A stretch of DNA of 64,000 nt from Salinigranum rubrum (lineage in GTDB: Archaea; Halobacteriota; Halobacteria; Halobacteriales; Haloferacaceae): positions 3,720,001 to 3,784,000 of the forward strand of contig NZ_CP026309.1 of assembly GCF_002906575.1 (NCBI RefSeq), given 5' to 3'. Position numbers and translations under genes: made by a program. Each line of letters opens with the position of its first letter. Position 1 is the stretch's first letter. Shown here piece after piece: positions 33,142 to 41,831 of this stretch. Below the pieces are notes generated by a model that worked only from the letters and a program-made list of their open reading frames with translations, did no database searches and was not told the DNA's origin.

Positions 33142-33486
33142 ATGACGAACGCAGCGACCGACGCGAGAGACGAACCGATACGGATCGAATCGGCCGACCA
33201 CTTCGAGGAGGTGGTCGACCGAGACGGGGTCGTTCTCGTCGACTTCCACGCGGAGTGGTGTGGCCCGTGTAAGATGCTCGAACCGACCGTCGAGGCGGTC
33301 GCGGCGGAGACGGACGCGGTCGTCGCGACGGTCGACGTCGACAGCCACGGCGGACTCGCCGCGCAGTTCGGCGTCCAGGGCGTACCGAACCTCGTCTTCT
33401 TCCGGGACGGGGAGCCACAGAAACGGGCCGTCGGCGTTCAGAGCAAGGAGGCGCTGACCGCCGTGGTCGCGTCGCTGACTCGGTAG
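33142..33486 (+). CDS. Thioredoxin
   Basis: This 114-residue thioredoxin has the active site WCGPCK (Cys40, Cys43), the buried Asp in VLVDFHAEW, and the cis-proline loop GVPNLVFF. It reduces protein disulfides in the cytoplasm. I chose ATG 33142 (MTNAATDARDE); the in-frame sequence upstream spans the operator and is not coding-like. It lies 69 nt after the GATase gene but has its own operator/promoter, and is followed by the CoA-disulfide-reductase-like gene with another operator. Confidence 0.93.
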   Translation: MTNAATDARDEPIRIESADHFEEVVDRDGVVLVDFHAEWCGPCKMLEPTVEAVAAETDAVVATVDVDSHGGLAAQFGVQGVPNLVFFRDGEPQKRAVGVQSKEALTAVVASLTR

Positions 33487-33555
33487 GCCGTCGCCGACGC
33501 CGTAGTCGCTCGCTGACCGACAGTCGGTGACCGGCGACGCTGTCTCTGTTCTTAG

Positions 33556-33576
33556 TATTGTATAATTTTCACAATC
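33556..33576. promoter_or_regulatory. Palindromic operator site 3 (flavoprotein promoter)
   Basis: TATTGTA-N7-CACAATC lies 31-51 nt before the ATG at 33607. The AT-rich spacer TAATTTT could itself be the TATA box, so binding here would directly compete with TBP/TFB. Confidence 0.7.
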
Positions 33577-33606
33577 TATTTGCGTTCCAAGCGAGTAGTT
33601 TCGGGC

Positions 33607-34953
33607 ATGGACCCCATCGTCATCGTCGGCGGCGACGCGGCCGGGATGAGCGCGGCGAGCAAGTTCAAGCGCGAGCGTCCCGAGCGGAGGGTGGTCGTCT
33701 TCGAGAAGGGTCGGTACGTCTCCTACGCCGCCTGCGGGATGCCGTACTACGTGAAAGGGGAGGTCGAATCGCTCGACGACCTGCTCACCGTGACGCCGGA
33801 GGAGTTCGTCGAGGAACGCGATATCGACCTCCGTCTCCACCACGAGGTGGTCGACATCGGCGCCGAGAGACGGGAGGTCGTCGTGGAGGGACCCGACGGC
33901 CGGTTCAGCCAGCCGTACGACCGGTTGCTCGTCGCGACGGGCGCCCGAGCGGTGGTCCCGCCGTTCGAGGGGATGGACCTGACGGGGGTGTTCACGATGC
34001 ACTCGCTCCCCGAGGCCGAGGCCGTCCGCGACTTCCTCCTCGCCGAGGAACCCGACGCCGTCGCCGTCGTCGGCGGCGGCTACGTCGGCATCGAGATGGC
34101 CGAGGCGTTCGACGCCCACGGCGTCGAGGTTCACCTCTTCGAGATGCTGCCGCACGTCATGGCCCCGTTCGGCGAGACGGTCGCCGAGCGCGTCGAAGAA
34201 CACCTCCGAGAGGAGGGCGTTCGCCTCCACCTCGACACCGCCGTCGAGCGGTTCGTCGGCGACGAGGGAGTAACGGGAGTCGAGACGGGCGACGAGGTGG
34301 TCGCCGTCGACCTGGCGCTGGTCGGCGTGGGCGTCGCGCCGAACACCGACCTCGCCGAAGCGGCAGGAATCGAACTCGGCGAGACCGGCGCCATCGCGAC
34401 CGACGAGTACGGGCGGACCAGTGTCGAGGGAGCGTTCGCCGCGGGCGACTGCGCCGAGGCGCGGCACGTCGTCACGGGCGAACCGGACCACGTCCCGCTC
34501 GCGCTGACCGCCAACCGGGCGGGACGGGCTATCGGGCAGACGATGGCCGGCGACGAGACGCCCGTCGGCGAGATTGCGGGGACCGCGGTGGTGAAGGCGT
34601 TCGACCTCACGGCGGCCCGAACCGGGATAATCGACGAGGGGCGCGCTCGCGAGGCGGGCTTCGACCCCGTATCGGTCACCATCACCGACTCCTCGCGGGC
34701 GCACTACTACCCCGGGGCCGAGGAAATCACCGTCACGATGCTCGGCGACCGCGAGTCGGGGCGGGTGCTGGGTGCGACGATGGTCGGTCGTGAGGGGGTC
34801 GCAAAGCGCATCGACACCGTCGCCGTCGCGCTGCACGAGCACGCGACGGTGGAGGCGCTCTCGTACTACGACCTCGCGTACGCACCGCCGTACAGCCCGG
34901 TGTGGGACCCCGTGCTCACGGCGGCGAAGGTGCTCGACGGGAAACTCGTCTGA
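33607..34953 (+). CDS. CoA-disulfide reductase / persulfide reductase-like flavoprotein
   Basis: This 448-residue member of the pyridine-nucleotide-disulfide oxidoreductase family with a single active-site cysteine has FAD-binding IVGGDAAGMSAA, redox Cys43 in SYAACGMPYYVKG, NAD(P)H-binding VAVVGGGYVGIEMAEAF, the second FAD motif in GAFAAGDCAE, and a C-terminal dimerisation domain with paired tyrosines in LSYYDLAYAPPYSP. Cys43 matches the position of the catalytic Cys in CoA-disulfide reductases. Relatives reduce CoA disulfide, polysulfide/elemental sulfur (NSR) or persulfides. The neighbouring thioredoxin and operator favour a thiol/sulfane-sulfur substrate; in haloarchaea gamma-glutamylcystine is another candidate. 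Confidence 0.88.
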   Translation: MDPIVIVGGDAAGMSAASKFKRERPERRVVVFEKGRYVSYAACGMPYYVKGEVESLDDLLTVTPEEFVEERDIDLRLHHEVVDIGAERREVVVEGPDGRFSQPYDRLLVATGARAVVPPFEGMDLTGVFTMHSLPEAEAVRDFLLAEEPDAVAVVGGGYVGIEMAEAFDAHGVEVHLFEMLPHVMAPFGETVAERVEEHLREEGVRLHLDTAVERFVGDEGVTGVETGDEVVAVDLALVGVGVAPNTDLAEAAGIELGETGAIATDEYGRTSVEGAFAAGDCAEARHVVTGEPDHVPLALTANRAGRAIGQTMAGDETPVGEIAGTAVVKAFDLTAARTGIIDEGRAREAGFDPVSVTITDSSRAHYYPGAEEITVTMLGDRESGRVLGATMVGREGVAKRIDTVAVALHEHATVEALSYYDLAYAPPYSPVWDPVLTAAKVLDGKLV

Positions 34954-34958
34954 CGCGC

Positions 34959-36524
34959 TCACCCGAGGACGACCGGCCAGACGAACCGGACGAGCACCAG
35001 CGCGAGCAGGGTCGTCAGGAGGATGACGACGCCGTCGAGGAGGCCGCCCGCGCGGAGCATGTGTTCGCGGTCGAGGTAGCCCGCGCCGAAGACGATGGCG
35101 TTCGGCGGGGTCGCCACCGGGAGGGCGAAGCCGTAGCTGGCGGCGACCGCACCCGTCACCGCGAGCATCACCGACGCCGACGTGGCCGAGGTGCCCAGCG
35201 CGTCGGCGTAGGCGGGTCCGACGTTGACGAGCAGCGGCGCGAGGATGGCCGCCATCGCCGTGTTCGAGGCGAGTTCACCGACCACGACGGTCCCGGCGAC
35301 GACGACGAGGAGGACGACGACGAGCGGCGCACCGACGAGCGCGCCGAGCGTCACCTCGGCGAGCCACGTCGTCGCCTCCGTGTCGGCGAGCGCGTTCGCC
35401 AGCGAGATGCCGCCGCCGAGGAGAAGCAGCGTCCCCCAGTCGATGTCGACGACGTCGTCCCACGCGACGGCGTCGGTGACGACGAGCGTCGGGACGGCGA
35501 GCAAGCCGACGACCACGTAGAACAACAGCCCCTGGTGGCCGGTCGTCCCGAAGGCGCTCGTGCCCGCGCCGCCGAAGAGCGTGACGCGCCAGACGGGTGG
35601 AAGGTACTCGACGAGGAGGAACTCGAAACCGCCGAGCAGCCACAGGGCGGCGGTGGCGGCGAAGATGGCGACGGTCCGTCGCGCCCGCGGCGAGAGCGGA
35701 CCCATCGCCCGGAGCTGGTCGGCGGCGCGCGTTCGCGCCTCACGGACGTCGTACGCGGCGGGCGGGTAGACGACGTAGGTGAGGAGCACCCACGCGACGG
35801 GGAGCGTGACGACGACGAGCGGGAGGCCGACGGCGAGCCACTCGACGAACGTGATCTCCACCCCCAGCAACTCGCGCAACTGACCGACGACGATGGCGTT
35901 CGGGGGCGTCCCGACGAGCGTGCCGACGCCGCCCAGGCTCGCCGCGTACGCCACGCCGAGGAGCATCGCTATCTGGAAGTTCGACGCCTCACTCGCTCCC
36001 TCGTCGGCCTCGACGACGGGGGTGACGCTCGCGACCACGCCGACGACGACGGGGACCATCATCGCCACCGTGGCGGTGTTCGAGACGACCATCGAGAGGA
36101 GCGCCGTCGCCACCATCGCACCGAGAACGAGCCCCCGGGCCGAGGTCCCGAAGCGGACGATGAGCACCAGCGCCAGCCGGCGGTCGACGTCGTGGTGACT
36201 CAGCGCCTCGGCGAGGACGAAGCCCGAGAAGAGCAGGAAGATGACGGGGTCGGCGAAGCCCGCGACGGCGTCGCCGAACGAGGGGTAGACGCCGAAGGCG
36301 ACGAGCAGGAGGGGAATACAGAGCGCCGTGAGCGCGAGCGGGAGCGCCCCGGTGATCCAGAGGATGGCCGCGAACGCCATCGTCGCGAGCGCGAACTGAC
36401 CCGTGGCGGTCAAAGAGGGGGGCGTCGGCGCGGCCACGACGGCGGCCACGACGACGACGGCGACGGCGAGCGTGACCAGTCGAAAGCGGGGTGAGGGAGA
36501 CACCTTGAACTCACTCGTGTTCAC
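34959..36524 (-). CDS. SLC13/DASS-type anion transporter
   Basis: This 521-residue transporter has about twelve membrane segments and the duplicated DASS substrate motifs SNTATVAMMVPVVVG (SNT) with GTPPNAIVVGQL, and SNTAMAAILAPLLV with ATPPNAIVFGAG. The family imports sulfate, dicarboxylates or phosphate with Na+, and halophile homologues are often annotated as sulfate or dicarboxylate carriers. I used GTG 36524; GTG 36503 is another option. It converges with the CoA-disulfide-reductase-like gene with only 5 nt between stops. It has no palindrome of the operator family upstream, so I do not include it in the regulon. Confidence 0.86.
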   Translation of the reverse strand: MNTSEFKVSPSPRFRLVTLAVAVVVVAAVVAAPTPPSLTATGQFALATMAFAAILWITGALPLALTALCIPLLLVAFGVYPSFGDAVAGFADPVIFLLFSGFVLAEALSHHDVDRRLALVLIVRFGTSARGLVLGAMVATALLSMVVSNTATVAMMVPVVVGVVASVTPVVEADEGASEASNFQIAMLLGVAYAASLGGVGTLVGTPPNAIVVGQLRELLGVEITFVEWLAVGLPLVVVTLPVAWVLLTYVVYPPAAYDVREARTRAADQLRAMGPLSPRARRTVAIFAATAALWLLGGFEFLLVEYLPPVWRVTLFGGAGTSAFGTTGHQGLLFYVVVGLLAVPTLVVTDAVAWDDVVDIDWGTLLLLGGGISLANALADTEATTWLAEVTLGALVGAPLVVVLLVVVAGTVVVGELASNTAMAAILAPLLVNVGPAYADALGTSATSASVMLAVTGAVAASYGFALPVATPPNAIVFGAGYLDREHMLRAGGLLDGVVILLTTLLALVLVRFVWPVVLG

Positions 36525-36623
36525 CCCTCGGAGTGACAGTACATACCGTTTCCCCGACCGTCGGCTGGCCACGCACGCCGGGTGACACCGAGCGCTTTTG
36601 TCACTCCGAGAACGGTGTCGGGC

Positions 36624-37256
36624 ATGGACCGCCGAACGTTCCTCGAAGCGGGTGCCGCGGTCGGAGTTGGTGGGGTGGTGGGTTGTGCGGCCCCGTCGAG
36701 CGGTACGGCGTTTCGAGACGGGTTCGAGGACGGCATCGACGACTGGACGAGCGACGCGGCCATCGGGCCCGAGGTGAACGTCGCCGACTTCGAGTGGGAG
36801 GTCGACGTCTCGACCGAGGAGGCGTTCGAGGGGGAGCGGAGCCTCCGAATCCGGAACGAGGGCTCGTACGACGACGGAACGACGTGGGCCGGTCGCTCGC
36901 TCCCTGTCGAACCGGGGCGAGCGTACACCGCCACGGTGACCGCCCGGTACTGGAGCGAGTCCGAGTCGTTCAACACGCTCAGGGACGCCGTGATGCGACT
37001 CGGTCCCGAACCGCCCGAATCGGAAGCGGACTTCCCGAATCCGGGCGTGAACACCACGGCGCTCGGGGAGACGCCCTACGGCGGGCTTCGCGAACCGCTG
37101 TGGCTCGCGGCAGGCTGGCGCGAGTACCGGTTCGAGTGGACGACCCCGCGCCTCTCGACCGACACGCTCCACGTCGCGCTCGGCACGAGCGTCATCTGGG
37201 AGGGCGACGCGACCCACTTCGTCGACGACCTCTCGGTCGCGCTGCGTCCGCGGTGA
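36624..37256 (+). CDS. Tat-exported lipoprotein with beta-sandwich domain
   Basis: This 210-residue protein has a twin-arginine signal and lipobox (MDRRTFLEAGAAVGVGGVVG then Cys21), as in typical haloarchaeal lipoproteins. The mature part begins with a disordered linker and forms an all-beta carbohydrate-binding-like domain (FRDGFEDGIDDWTSDAAIGP, ERSLRIRNEGSYDD, RYWSESESF). This resembles discoidin/CBM-like jelly rolls seen in extracellular polysaccharide-binding proteins. The ligand is unknown. ATG 36624 fits the RRTF signal directly. It is divergent from the SLC13 gene. Confidence 0.75.
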   Translation: MDRRTFLEAGAAVGVGGVVGCAAPSSGTAFRDGFEDGIDDWTSDAAIGPEVNVADFEWEVDVSTEEAFEGERSLRIRNEGSYDDGTTWAGRSLPVEPGRAYTATVTARYWSESESFNTLRDAVMRLGPEPPESEADFPNPGVNTTALGETPYGGLREPLWLAAGWREYRFEWTTPRLSTDTLHVALGTSVIWEGDATHFVDDLSVALRPR

Positions 37257-37275
37257 GCAAACGGCGAACGGCGTC

Positions 37276-37926
37276 TCATCCACTCCCGCGCGTAGCGACC
37301 AGTCGCCCGAGCAGTACCCACCCGACAGTCAGCGGGAGGAACGCGAGGTTCGTCCGGACGAGAGCCGTCCCGAACGAGAGCGGGAGGGCCGAGAGGAACC
37401 GGAGACCGACGAGGAGCGTGGTCAAAAGCGGTGTTACGGCGAGGACGCTCGCGGTGAGCGGAGGCGAAGCAGCGAGTCGTCGGAGGCCGACGCCGAGCAG
37501 TCCGACGCCGACGAACACGAGACCGAAACCGAGCAGGAACGCCCAGGTGAGCAGGAGGCCAGCGGGGTCTTCGCCCGTCGCGGGAACGGCCCGAAATCCC
37601 GCACCGACGAAGACGACGACGCGCCGTCCGAGGAGTCCGGCGACCAGAACCATCCCGACGGCCGTCAGCCCGAACCCGAACCTCCCGGCGCGGCCGAGTC
37701 GGCCGCCGAAACGGAACCACGCCCCGACGAGGCCGCCAGCCATCAGGAGCCAACCGACGAACGAACCGACGTCGAACCCGGTGGCCACGTAGGGCCGGGT
37801 GCCGAACCTGACGAGCGCGAACCACGGCATCGCGAACCAGAGGACGGTCCCGACGACGGCACCGGCCCCGGTCCACGTGACCCACCGCCCGGCGTCAGCG
37901 CTCCGAGCGTCGACCGGCGTGTCCAT
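37276..37926 (-). CDS. Multi-pass membrane protein, function unknown
   Basis: This 216-residue protein has about six hydrophobic segments, such as GAGAVVGTVLWFAMPWFALV, VGSFVGWLLMAGGLVGAWF, LLLTWAFLLGFGLVFVGVG and LAFLPLTVGWVLLGRLVA. No motif identifies a family. It converges with the lipoprotein gene (19 nt between stops). No partner gene is adjacent on the same strand. Confidence 0.6.
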   Translation of the reverse strand: MDTPVDARSADAGRWVTWTGAGAVVGTVLWFAMPWFALVRFGTRPYVATGFDVGSFVGWLLMAGGLVGAWFRFGGRLGRAGRFGFGLTAVGMVLVAGLLGRRVVVFVGAGFRAVPATGEDPAGLLLTWAFLLGFGLVFVGVGLLGVGLRRLAASPPLTASVLAVTPLLTTLLVGLRFLSALPLSFGTALVRTNLAFLPLTVGWVLLGRLVATRGSG

Positions 37927-38086
37927 GTGACCACCGTCTCACCCCCGACGGAAGGGACTGTCGCGTCCGGTGACCGTCGGCGGCGTGGGGGAGACAGCGC
38001 CTGCCACGCCTGCGCACTCTATTGTTTAATATCTCGGCCGACGTGACAACGTACTGATTCTCCGGCTCGCCGGGGCTCTGATACCC

Positions 38087-39502
38087 ATGTCCGTTACCAC
38101 ACCGCTCGACAGTGCAACGCTCGGTGACCTCCGAACCGCCGTCACGGGTGACGTTCTCACGCCCGACGACGACGGATACGACGACGCCCGTGCCCTCTGG
38201 AACGGCCGCATCGACCGCGTCCCGGCCGTCATCGTTCGGGTCGTCTCGACCGACGACGTGGCCGCGGCCATCAGGTTCGCCCGCGAGCACGACCGCCAAC
38301 TGGCGGTCCGCGGCGGCGGCCACCACGTCACCGGGAGCGCGCTCGTCGACGGCGGCCTCGTCGTCGACCTCTCCGGACTGACGGGCATCGACCTCGACGT
38401 CGACGCTCGAACCGTGCGGGTCGGCGCGGGCTGTCGCGTCAGCGACGTCCTCTCGGCGACACAGGAGCACGGCCTCGCGGTCGTCTGCGGTAGCGCCGCC
38501 CACAACGGCGTCGCCGGGTCGACGCTCGGCGGTGCCATCGGCTGGGTCCGCCGCGCGCACGGCCTCGGCGTCGACGGCCTCCGGTCGGCGGAGGTCGTCA
38601 CCGTCGACGGCGAGGTGCTGACCGCGAGCGCCGACGAGAATCCGGAGCTGTTCTGGGGCCTCAGAGGCGGCGGCGCCAACTTCGGCGTCGTCACGAGCTT
38701 CGAGTTCGACTGCTTCGAACTCGGGCCCGAAGTCGCCGTCGCGCAGCCCATCTATCCGGCACCGGACGACGAGACGGTCCGTGACCTCCTCGGCCAGTAC
38801 CGCGTCTTCGTCGCCGACGCTCCCCGGGAAGTAACGTCGATGGCCATCGTGACGTCCATCCCGCCGCTCCCGTTCATCCCCCAGGAAGCCCACGGCGCGC
38901 CCGTCGTGATGTTCTACGCGACGTACGCCGGTGACTCCGCCGAGGGCGAGGAGGTCATGCGACCCCTCCGCGAGTTCGGTGAGCCCGCCATGGACATGAG
39001 CAGCCGGATGCCGTTCCTCGCGATTCACGAAATCGCCAACGAACTGTTCCCCGTCGGCAACCGCTACTCGTGGCACTCGCTGTACGCCGACGAGCTGTCC
39101 GATGACCTGCTCGACCGCGTGACCACCACCGCCGCGGCGCGTCCCGAGGGCGAGGCGTCGGTCGAAATCTGGCACCTCGGTGGCGCGGTGAGCGACGTCG
39201 CTCCCGACGAAACCGCGTACGCACACCGGGACGCGGAGTTCCTCGTCAACGTGGGTGCGACGTGGGTGGACCCCGCCGACGACGAGGCACACCTCTCCTG
39301 GGCCGAGTCGTCGTGGGGGACACTCCGCGAGTCGCCGGCCACGCGTGAGGGCTTTTACCCCGGCTTCCCCGGCTTCGTGACCGGCGAGGAGCGCGCCCGG
39401 ATGGCGTACGGCGACAACGTCGCGCGCCTCGCCGACCTCAAGGCCGAGTACGACCCGGAGAACCTGCTCCGCAGCAATCTGAACGTCACGCCCGCGCGCT
39501 GA
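38087..39502 (+). CDS. FAD-linked oxidase, berberine-bridge-enzyme-like
   Basis: This 471-residue protein of the PCMH-type FAD-binding oxidases has the 8-alpha-histidyl FAD site RGGGHHVTGSALVDGG near residue 77, a VVCGSAAHNGVAGSTLGGAI region whose Cys may be the second flavin link, and the substrate-domain ending YDPENLLRSNLNV that is the BBE C-terminal motif. Such enzymes oxidise sugars, alcohols or alkaloid-like substrates with oxygen or another acceptor. A likely promoter (ATTGTTTAATATC, about 38021-38033) precedes it by 54 nt. It stands alone between divergent and convergent genes, so substrate is open. Confidence 0.87.
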   Translation: MSVTTPLDSATLGDLRTAVTGDVLTPDDDGYDDARALWNGRIDRVPAVIVRVVSTDDVAAAIRFAREHDRQLAVRGGGHHVTGSALVDGGLVVDLSGLTGIDLDVDARTVRVGAGCRVSDVLSATQEHGLAVVCGSAAHNGVAGSTLGGAIGWVRRAHGLGVDGLRSAEVVTVDGEVLTASADENPELFWGLRGGGANFGVVTSFEFDCFELGPEVAVAQPIYPAPDDETVRDLLGQYRVFVADAPREVTSMAIVTSIPPLPFIPQEAHGAPVVMFYATYAGDSAEGEEVMRPLREFGEPAMDMSSRMPFLAIHEIANELFPVGNRYSWHSLYADELSDDLLDRVTTTAAARPEGEASVEIWHLGGAVSDVAPDETAYAHRDAEFLVNVGATWVDPADDEAHLSWAESSWGTLRESPATREGFYPGFPGFVTGEERARMAYGDNVARLADLKAEYDPENLLRSNLNVTPAR

Positions 39503-39552
39503 GTTCGTGCGGTCGACGACGGGACTATCCACGTGGGAGTGACGAACGAGGC

Positions 39553-39780
39553 GTGACGAACAGCGGTGCCGGCCTGATTCTGGTGGTCGGCTTTCTCGTC
39601 GCGGCGGTAGCGGCAGTCCCGCTTTCGGTTCTCGCGTTACGCCACCGGACCGGGACGGGGATTGGACACCGCGTCCGCAAGGAACAGCCCCAGTCCAGCG
39701 AGGAACGCGAGGAGAGACGGAACGGCGGATGCGCGGGGGTCGAACAGACGGGACGACGCGACGGACGACACGGCCACTAG
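39553..39780 (+). CDS. Possible small membrane protein (low confidence)
   Basis: A 75-codon open frame from GTG encodes one convincing helix (LILVVGFLVAAVAAVPLSVLA) followed by a charged tail. Against it, third-position GC is weaker than in neighbours, and the opposite strand carries a 44-codon frame (about 39770 down to 39636) with its own hydrophobic segment and a GTG 12 nt after the SRPBCC gene's stop. At most one of the two is likely real, and neither is certain. Confidence 0.3.
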   Translation: MTNSGAGLILVVGFLVAAVAAVPLSVLALRHRTGTGIGHRVRKEQPQSSEEREERRNGGCAGVEQTGRRDGRHGH

Positions 39781-39781
39781 T

Positions 39782-40216
39782 TCAGCCGTCCGCCCGTTCG
39801 ACGCGCTCGGCGAGCGCCCGGTTCATCGCCTCGTACCCCGCCGCGGCGTCGCCTCGAACGACGAGCGGAGCGAGCAGACCCGAGACGCGCTCGCGGTTGA
39901 CGAACCGCGTCCGGCCGTCGTCGAGCGGGTGGAGTTCGAACGTGTGCCACCCCTCGAACAGCCACCCGTCCGCGACGGTGCCGACCCACTGGAGTCGGCG
40001 TTCGGGGACCACGTCGGTGACCCGCGCCGTGAGCGACCGCTCCCGACCGCGATAGCTGAGCGTGAGGTCGACGGAAGCCCCCGCTTCGAGAGCGCCCGTC
40101 GCGGCCGTGACCTGGGGGTTCCACGCTCCGTACGAGGGGAGGTCCGTGAGTACCGCCCAGACGGCCTCGGGTGGAGCGTCGACGACTCGTTCGGTGTGTA
40201 TCGCCCTGATGAACAT
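39782..40216 (-). CDS. SRPBCC-domain (START/Bet v1-like) protein
   Basis: This 144-residue protein has a complete helix-grip fold pattern: AIHTERVVDAPPEAVWAVLT at the start, YGAWNPQVTAATG, and a long C-terminal helix AAAGYEAMNRALAERV. The SRPBCC fold binds hydrophobic ligands, and this subgroup ('polyketide cyclase/dehydrase and lipid transport') is mostly uncharacterised. Its start abuts the lipoprotein gene end at 40218, separated by one base, so the two are probably co-transcribed. Confidence 0.8.
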   Translation of the reverse strand: MFIRAIHTERVVDAPPEAVWAVLTDLPSYGAWNPQVTAATGALEAGASVDLTLSYRGRERSLTARVTDVVPERRLQWVGTVADGWLFEGWHTFELHPLDDGRTRFVNRERVSGLLAPLVVRGDAAAGYEAMNRALAERVERADG

Positions 40217-40217
40217 C

Positions 40218-40628
40218 TCAGAGCGTGTCCCCCACTCGCTCGGTCGCCGTCGCGTTCACGAAGTACGTCGCCTCGTACGGCCGGCCGTCGGCGATACCCG
40301 CGGGTTGGCCGGAGCCGTCGTCGCCGAAGGTCCAGTAGAAGCCGACCGAGACGACCACCTCGTAGCCGTCGTCGCGCGGCGTGACCGACACGACGCCCGC
40401 TCCGACGACGATCTCCTGTATCCGTTCGGTCTCTTCCTCGACGATAGCGTTGTATCGGTACACCTCCTCGTACTCGGCGACGTACGGCCCGACCGTCTCC
40501 TCGGTCAGTTCGGGCGGACGGTCGGGGTACTCTCGTTCCACGACGGTGTCGCCGCCGACAAGGCCGCCGAGACAACCGGCGAGGAGGACCAACAGCCCGA
40601 CGGCGACTGCTCCGTTCCGAACGGTCAT
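40218..40628 (-). CDS. Small haloarchaeal lipoprotein
   Basis: This 136-residue protein has a lipoprotein signal (GAVAVGLLVLLAGCLGG, lipobox LAGC). The mature region YPDRPPELTEETVGPYVAEY followed by an amphipathic helix and a beta-rich end (VSVGFYWTFGDDG) is typical of short secreted haloarchaeal proteins of unknown role. I chose ATG 40628; the in-frame upstream sequence adds a charged segment unlike a signal peptide. It is followed by the SRPBCC gene. Confidence 0.7.
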   Translation of the reverse strand: MTVRNGAVAVGLLVLLAGCLGGLVGGDTVVEREYPDRPPELTEETVGPYVAEYEEVYRYNAIVEEETERIQEIVVGAGVVSVTPRDDGYEVVVSVGFYWTFGDDGSGQPAGIADGRPYEATYFVNATATERVGDTL

Positions 40629-40747
40629 GTCCGTACACCGACATCCAGCGGGATAGCTCTGTGCCTGTTCGTCGTCCCCGGTGTGGACGTCGCGGTCACC
40701 GTGGTGACCGGATTTTTTGTGGCTGTTCACAGAGTGATACACGAGTT

Positions 40748-41806
40748 ATGATCGCAGGTGGAACGGCAGTCCAGGTCGGCGTTCTCGTCGCAACGATCGG
40801 CGGACTCTGGCTCGGGGCACGACTGCTCGTCGACTCGGTCGTTCGGCTCGCTCGCCGGTTCGGCCTGTCCGAACTCGTCATCGGCCTCACCATCGTCGCC
40901 GCCGGAACCTCCACACCGGAGCTAGTTGTCTCCGCGGACGCGGCGCTGAAGGGGTTCGGCGCCATCGCCGTCGGCAACATCGTCGGGTCGAACATCTACA
41001 ACCTCGCGTTCATCCTGGGCGTCGTCTCGCTGGTCCGGGTCGTCCCCATCGAGCGGTCGCTCGTCCACAGAGACGGCGTCGTCCTCGTCGCGAGCACGCT
41101 CGTCGGCGCGGGGGTGCTGTTCGACCTGACCGTCTCGCGGGTGGAAGGTGCCCTTCTCGTCGTCCTGTTCGTGGCCTACACGGCCTATCTGCTGCGGACT
41201 GGCTCCGAGCCGCTCAACGACGGTGGGTCGGAGACGGTCGCCCCGGCGGCGTCGGTATCAGGGGGCACGGACACGAACACGGGGACGGGGACGGGTGCGG
41301 ACACCGAGCGACCGGAGGCGGCAATCCCGACGGGACTGACGGAGCGCGTGTCGTTCCGGGGCCGCGACGCGGTCTTCCTGGTGGTCGGACTCGCGGTGGT
41401 CCTCGTCAGCGGGGACCTCATGGTGTCGGCGGCGTCGGCGCTGGCACGGGGAGCGGGCGTCTCCGAGTCGGTCATCGGCGGCACCATCGTCGCGGCGGGG
41501 ACGTCGACGCCGGAGTTCGCCGTCTCGTTGGTGGCTATCGGCCAGGGTCGCCTCGGCGTCTCCGTCGGCAACGTCGTCGGGAGCAACGTGTTCAACCTGC
41601 TCGGCATCATGGGTGTGGCGAGCGTGCTCCGGCCGCTCTCGTTCCCGTCGGTCGTCCTCGAGAGCGTCTCGTGGCTGGTCGTGATAGTGGTGGTGATGGT
41701 CGCGGCGCTGTGGACTGGCCGACAGCTCTCACGGCCCGAGGGAGCGCTGTTCGCCGCCTCCGAGGTCGGACGGTGGGTGCTCGGCCTCCTGGGACTGTTC
41801 GGCTGA
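40748..41806 (+). CDS. Ca2+(Na+)/H+ or K+-type antiporter, CaCA superfamily
   Basis: This 352-residue protein has two inverted homologous halves, each with the ion-binding alpha repeat: GLTIVAAGTSTPELVVS with GNIVGSNIYN, and GGTIVAAGTSTPEFAVS with GNVVGSNVFN. A variable acidic-Thr/Gly loop (residues about 160-195) links the halves. The glutamates in STPE coordinate Ca2+ in the archaeal NCX structure. The likely role is Ca2+ extrusion driven by Na+ in the membrane. ATG 40748 begins the first helix directly. It is monocistronic. Confidence 0.92.
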   Translation: MIAGGTAVQVGVLVATIGGLWLGARLLVDSVVRLARRFGLSELVIGLTIVAAGTSTPELVVSADAALKGFGAIAVGNIVGSNIYNLAFILGVVSLVRVVPIERSLVHRDGVVLVASTLVGAGVLFDLTVSRVEGALLVVLFVAYTAYLLRTGSEPLNDGGSETVAPAASVSGGTDTNTGTGTGADTERPEAAIPTGLTERVSFRGRDAVFLVVGLAVVLVSGDLMVSAASALARGAGVSESVIGGTIVAAGTSTPEFAVSLVAIGQGRLGVSVGNVVGSNVFNLLGIMGVASVLRPLSFPSVVLESVSWLVVIVVVMVAALWTGRQLSRPEGALFAASEVGRWVLGLLGLFG

Positions 41807-41831
41807 ACGCGGTCCGTGTTCGCGGGCAGAC

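Noticed and set aside
34902-36494. Plus-strand frame of 530 codons overlapping the SLC13 transporter
   Set aside because: Its residues are almost all Asp/Glu/Arg/Gly/His, typical of the complement of a hydrophobic GC-rich gene; the minus strand has clear SNT and TPPN motifs.
37981-38060. A TATTGTT half-site upstream of the FAD oxidase as another operator
   Set aside because: Only one arm is present and no matching CAATA arm at 7-11 nt spacing was found, so I read it as part of an AT-rich promoter.
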